Assembly (NCBI GenBank): GCA_934661755.1 | Contig: CAKUJM010000026.1 | Location: forward strand, 1 to 38,449 | Reading direction: 5' to 3' | From: an uncultured Lentisphaeria bacterium | GTDB lineage: Bacteria > Verrucomicrobiota > Lentisphaeria > Oligosphaerales > Oligosphaeraceae | DNA: 38,449 bases | Part shown: one piece after another, positions 36,040 through 38,449 of the stretch | Layout: every line of letters starts with the position of its first letter | Position numbering within the stretch: position 1 is the stretch's first letter | The notes under the pieces: model-generated | Database searches by the model: none | Told to the model about the DNA's origin: nothing | What the model saw: only the letters and a program-made list of their open reading frames with translations | Made by a program: the position numbers and the translations under genes

Positions 36040-38049
36040 CTACAGCAACGACTTGCCATTGATCTGGCCGAGCATCCATCCGGCCAGGTTGCGGCAGCCG
36101 TCGGCATTGGGGCGGAAGCAGTCCGCCATCCAGCTCATGGCAGTCTTCTGTCCGACGATCTCGAACAGCGCCTTGCCATCCACCAGGGCGACCTCGCGGG
36201 CCTGGCACCACGAACGCATCGCGCGCAACATGCCATCGTAGTAGCGCACGGCCTCGACATCCGGATCGTCATTGAGCCGCCATTGGCCATTGCGGCCATC
36301 CTTTTGCGGAAAGATCGGATTCGGCAGCCAGCAGAGCAATTCGGGGTGATTGTCCAGCGACCGGCACTTTTCCACGAACTGTCCGAACTGGTCGGCCTTG
36401 GCCGCCAGCACGGCGGCGACGGCCTCCTCGCCATATCCGCCTTCCGGCGGGCGGCGAGTATCGGCAAATGCCGTCGAGAAGATCACCAGATGCGGGGCAA
36501 ATGGCGCCACATCGCGGGCGAAACGCATATTGAGCAATTCCGCGGTAGTGCCGGCCATGCCGCTGTTGATCACGCCGCATTGCGGATGCTTTTCCTGCAG
36601 CATCCCGGAAAGCACCCGCACCCATGAAGGCTCATCCGGTCCGGCGGCAGTCATTTCGTCGCCGATGCAAACCACCCGCGGGATGGCGTTTTCCATCATG
36701 GCGATGGCATCATTGGTCATGCCCTCCGGCCAGTCGCGTATTGCCGCGAAGCCATTCCATTCACCACCGGTCGGGATGGTGATGCGCAACCGCGGCTGCA
36801 CTGCACGGGTAATCACTTCGCGTGGCGCCGGGATCGCCGAGAGTTCCCTGGAATTGCATTCGGCGCAGAAGCGCGGCTTCTGGAAGGTCCCCAGTTCGGT
36901 ATAGAGCTGTTCGCGCGCACTCCAGACAAATTCCTTTCCACACTTTTCACAAACCAGCCGTTCCGCCTTGTGGCCGGCAAGGAATTCCTGGCATTTGGTG
37001 CAGAACCGCGGCTCTGGCCGACGCCGGGCCAGCTGATCGCGCAGCTGCTGTTCCGGCGTGTAGATCCATTTGCCATGGCATCCCTCCACGGCACAGGGAT
37101 TCTCTATTGGCTGCAAGGCCTTGATGGCCTCACGGCAATGATCGCAAATGCGGTGCGGCGGGGCGTCATGGCCAGTCAGGCGGGCATTGAGCTGCATCCC
37201 GCGTGTCCATATCCAGACATGGGCGCACCCCTTGTTGGCGCACGGCACCTCCACGTCATGCACTGAATTGAGGAAGCTCATGCATTCCTTGCACATCCTC
37301 TTGGGCGGCTCGGGCTTCTGGCCCTCCGGCGTTGCCAGCAACGCCTCCAGCTGGTCATAGGCGTTCCAGGTCCAGGTGTTCTTGCAGCCCTGCACCCGGC
37401 ACGGAACCTCCTGCGGCTTGAGCTCGTTAAAGCGCTTCATGCACTCCGGACACATCCGCGAAGGCGGATTGTCCAGCGATTTTCCCGAGCGCAGATGCTC
37501 CAGCTGCTGCATCCGGGTCCAAAGCACCACGTGGTTGCATCCCTTGATGCGGCATGGCAATTCACGGTCGTGGAGATCCCTGTAGATCTTGAAGCAGTCG
37601 TCGCAAAGCCGCCGGGGCGGCTTGCCGTCGGTGGACTCCATCTGCATTCGCGCAGTCCACAGCCATGTGCCCTTGCACCCCTTCACCCGGCAGGGCTGGG
37701 CAATGTCGCCGTGTTCCTTGAGCTGCCCGCGGCATTTCTCGCAGAACCCGCGCGGCGGGAGGCTGTCCCTGCCCTGCACATGCGCTTCCAGCTGCTGATA
37801 GCGATTCCAGGTCCAGGTGCCGTCGCACCCCGGCTTGGAACACGGCATCTGCCGGTCTTCCAAAGTCAGGAAGTACGCACGGCATTCGTCGCACATGAGC
37901 CCTTCCTGATGAGGGTGGCCGCCAGTCTTGTTCCGCAAGGCCCGTTCGCCGGAAATGTGCACCAGGTTGTTACAACCGCGGATGCGGCATTTGACATCCT
38001 TGCCCTGCTCCCGGAACAAATCGCCCAATGAACCTAGATTGCTGCTCAA
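36040..38049 (-). CDS. Eight-module zinc-ribbon protein with degenerate SGNH-like domain
   Basis: A 669-residue cytoplasmic-looking protein (no signal peptide or membrane segment). Residues 21-398 hold eight repeats of about 50 residues, each with two Cys pairs: first-pair Cys at 21/26, 70/75, 120/125, 166/171, 217/222, 270/275, 319/324 and 367/370; second pairs (CxxC) at 53, 103, 149, 200, 253, 302, 350 and 395. The module reads PCRxxGCxxTWxW...QLE...PPxRxCxxC. Residues about 455-669 look like an SGNH hydrolase, but the block I Ser is Glu (CIGDEMT, 461-467), block II is kept (NSGMAG), the Asn block is unclear and block V reads DCFRPNADG with Arg for His. It is probably non-catalytic. The start is TTG, eight bases after GGAG. 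Function unknown; nucleic-acid or protein binding is a guess from the zinc ribbons. Confidence 0.85.
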   Translation of the reverse strand: MSSNLGSLGDLFREQGKDVKCRIRGCNNLVHISGERALRNKTGGHPHQEGLMCDECRAYFLTLEDRQMPCSKPGCDGTWTWNRYQQLEAHVQGRDSLPPRGFCEKCRGQLKEHGDIAQPCRVKGCKGTWLWTARMQMESTDGKPPRRLCDDCFKIYRDLHDRELPCRIKGCNHVVLWTRMQQLEHLRSGKSLDNPPSRMCPECMKRFNELKPQEVPCRVQGCKNTWTWNAYDQLEALLATPEGQKPEPPKRMCKECMSFLNSVHDVEVPCANKGCAHVWIWTRGMQLNARLTGHDAPPHRICDHCREAIKALQPIENPCAVEGCHGKWIYTPEQQLRDQLARRRPEPRFCTKCQEFLAGHKAERLVCEKCGKEFVWSAREQLYTELGTFQKPRFCAECNSRELSAIPAPREVITRAVQPRLRITIPTGGEWNGFAAIRDWPEGMTNDAIAMMENAIPRVVCIGDEMTAAGPDEPSWVRVLSGMLQEKHPQCGVINSGMAGTTAELLNMRFARDVAPFAPHLVIFSTAFADTRRPPEGGYGEEAVAAVLAAKADQFGQFVEKCRSLDNHPELLCWLPNPIFPQKDGRNGQWRLNDDPDVEAVRYYDGMLRAMRSWCQAREVALVDGKALFEIVGQKTAMSWMADCFRPNADGCRNLAGWMLGQINGKSLL

Positions 38050-38372
38050 AAGATGCTCTCCGAATCGATAAGTAAAAACAGGCCGCGTCCAACAAGAACT
38101 GGGATGCGGCGCGCAATGGGGTAAAAATATCCCATTCCGGAAAAATTGCCACTGGCAACCACATTATTTTTTGCTGAGCGGAGGAAAACGGAGGATGGAC
38201 GTTTTCCAGCCGTTCGCCCCGGGGCCGCACCGGTCGTCCCGCGCGCGCGGAAGCTTCAACAGGTGGGCCATGTACCCCCGCCCGACCGCCCTGTTAGGCT
38301 AACCGCTCCACACGACATTGCCAATCGCCAGCGCCATAATCCCCAAAAGTGTGCGATTGGCAGACACTTTAC
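38050..38372. other. Non-coding region upstream of the zinc-ribbon gene
   Basis: No gene is supported here. Visible elements are AATGGG/CCCATT around an AT-rich loop (38115-38136), a 13-bp palindrome TTGCCACTGGCAA (38146-38158) that could be an operator for the minus-strand gene, and a hairpin GGAAAACG/CGTTTTCC (38183-38207). A GC-rich stretch (38208-38310) follows, then the interleaved inverted repeats at 38320-38370. A weak TTGGAC/TATCGA promoter-like pair sits close to the TTG start. I looked for tRNA, SRP, tmRNA and RNase P cores and did not find them. Confidence 0.4.
38320..38370. other. Interleaved inverted repeats (possible H-type pseudoknot)
   Basis: Arm A GCCAATCGC (38320-38328) is the exact reverse complement of A' GCGATTGGC (38353-38361). 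Arm B AAAGTGT (38346-38352) is the exact reverse complement of B' ACACTTT (38364-38370). The order A-B-A'-B', with B directly abutting A', allows a pseudoknot or two competing hairpins. It lies two bases before the right-hand 9-bp array. Confidence 0.55.
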
Positions 38373-38449
38373 ACACGGAAAACACGGAAAACACGGAAAA
38401 CACGGAAAACACGGAAAACACGGAAAACACGGAAAACACGGAAAACACG
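38373..38449. repeat. 9-bp tandem array (CACGGAAAA), right edge
   Basis: Eight perfect copies of CACGGAAAA plus a partial CACG run to the end of the window, so the array continues beyond it. The unit differs by one base from the other two arrays (CACGGAAAG on the same strand sense) and is inverted relative to them. No spacers are present. Confidence 0.95.

Noticed and set aside
38160..38310. Structured RNA gene (SRP RNA, tmRNA, tRNA or RNase P) in the GC-rich stretch
   Set aside because: None of the conserved cores of these RNAs is visible; only local hairpins are seen.

Overview
The window reads as a GC-rich bacterial chromosome fragment, most likely from the PVC superphylum; Lentisphaerota is my best guess. 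The main support is a four-gene pilus-like cluster (PilM, then proteins resembling Akkermansia Amuc_1100 and Amuc_1099, then an Amuc_1098-like secretin). A four-helix-bundle 'suffix' protein, a eukaryote-type HisA and few strong Shine-Dalgarno sites fit but do not prove this. Both ends of the window lie about 76 bases inside a 9-bp tandem repeat, so it may be a complete contig that broke at those repeats. No tRNA, rRNA, CRISPR array or insertion sequence was seen.

Layout. 1-760: a GTGCTTTCC array, a four-helix-bundle gene and a 15-bp perfect hairpin of related sequence. 782-12941 (minus): a two-partner secretion operon, with an FhaC/ShlB-type transporter upstream of a 3431-residue filamentous-haemagglutinin-like adhesin full of in-frame repeats. 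12942-13194: its upstream region, with a 13-base C/G tract and a second 9-bp array. 13195-15204 (minus): a UvrD/PcrA-type helicase. 15205-15774: a non-coding gap holding an orphan intrinsic terminator. 15775-24154 (plus): the pilus-like cluster, closed by an intrinsic terminator. 24369-28274 (plus): an NhaC antiporter, then a translationally coupled DUF2157/GDYXXLXY membrane pair.

28317-38049 (minus), read right to left: an eight-module zinc-ribbon protein with a degenerate SGNH-like tail, a Pal lipoprotein, a NUDIX-lipoyl synthase fusion, eukaryote-type HisA, a PflX-type radical SAM protein, PurE, a KDG-type sugar kinase and a two-domain esterase. The lipA-hisA-radical SAM-purE genes are tightly packed and look like one operon. 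38050-38449: an untranslated region with a possible pseudoknot, running into a third 9-bp array (CACGGAAAA).

Themes. Much of the window concerns the cell surface: adhesin and its pore, secretin and pilus-like inner-membrane parts, and Pal. Several proteins have unusual architectures: PilM fused to a PilN-like part, NUDIX fused to LipA, zinc ribbons fused to a dead-looking SGNH domain, and a secretin with a run of 23 aspartates. Long open frames opposite the GC-rich genes, above all opposite the adhesin, are treated as shadows.
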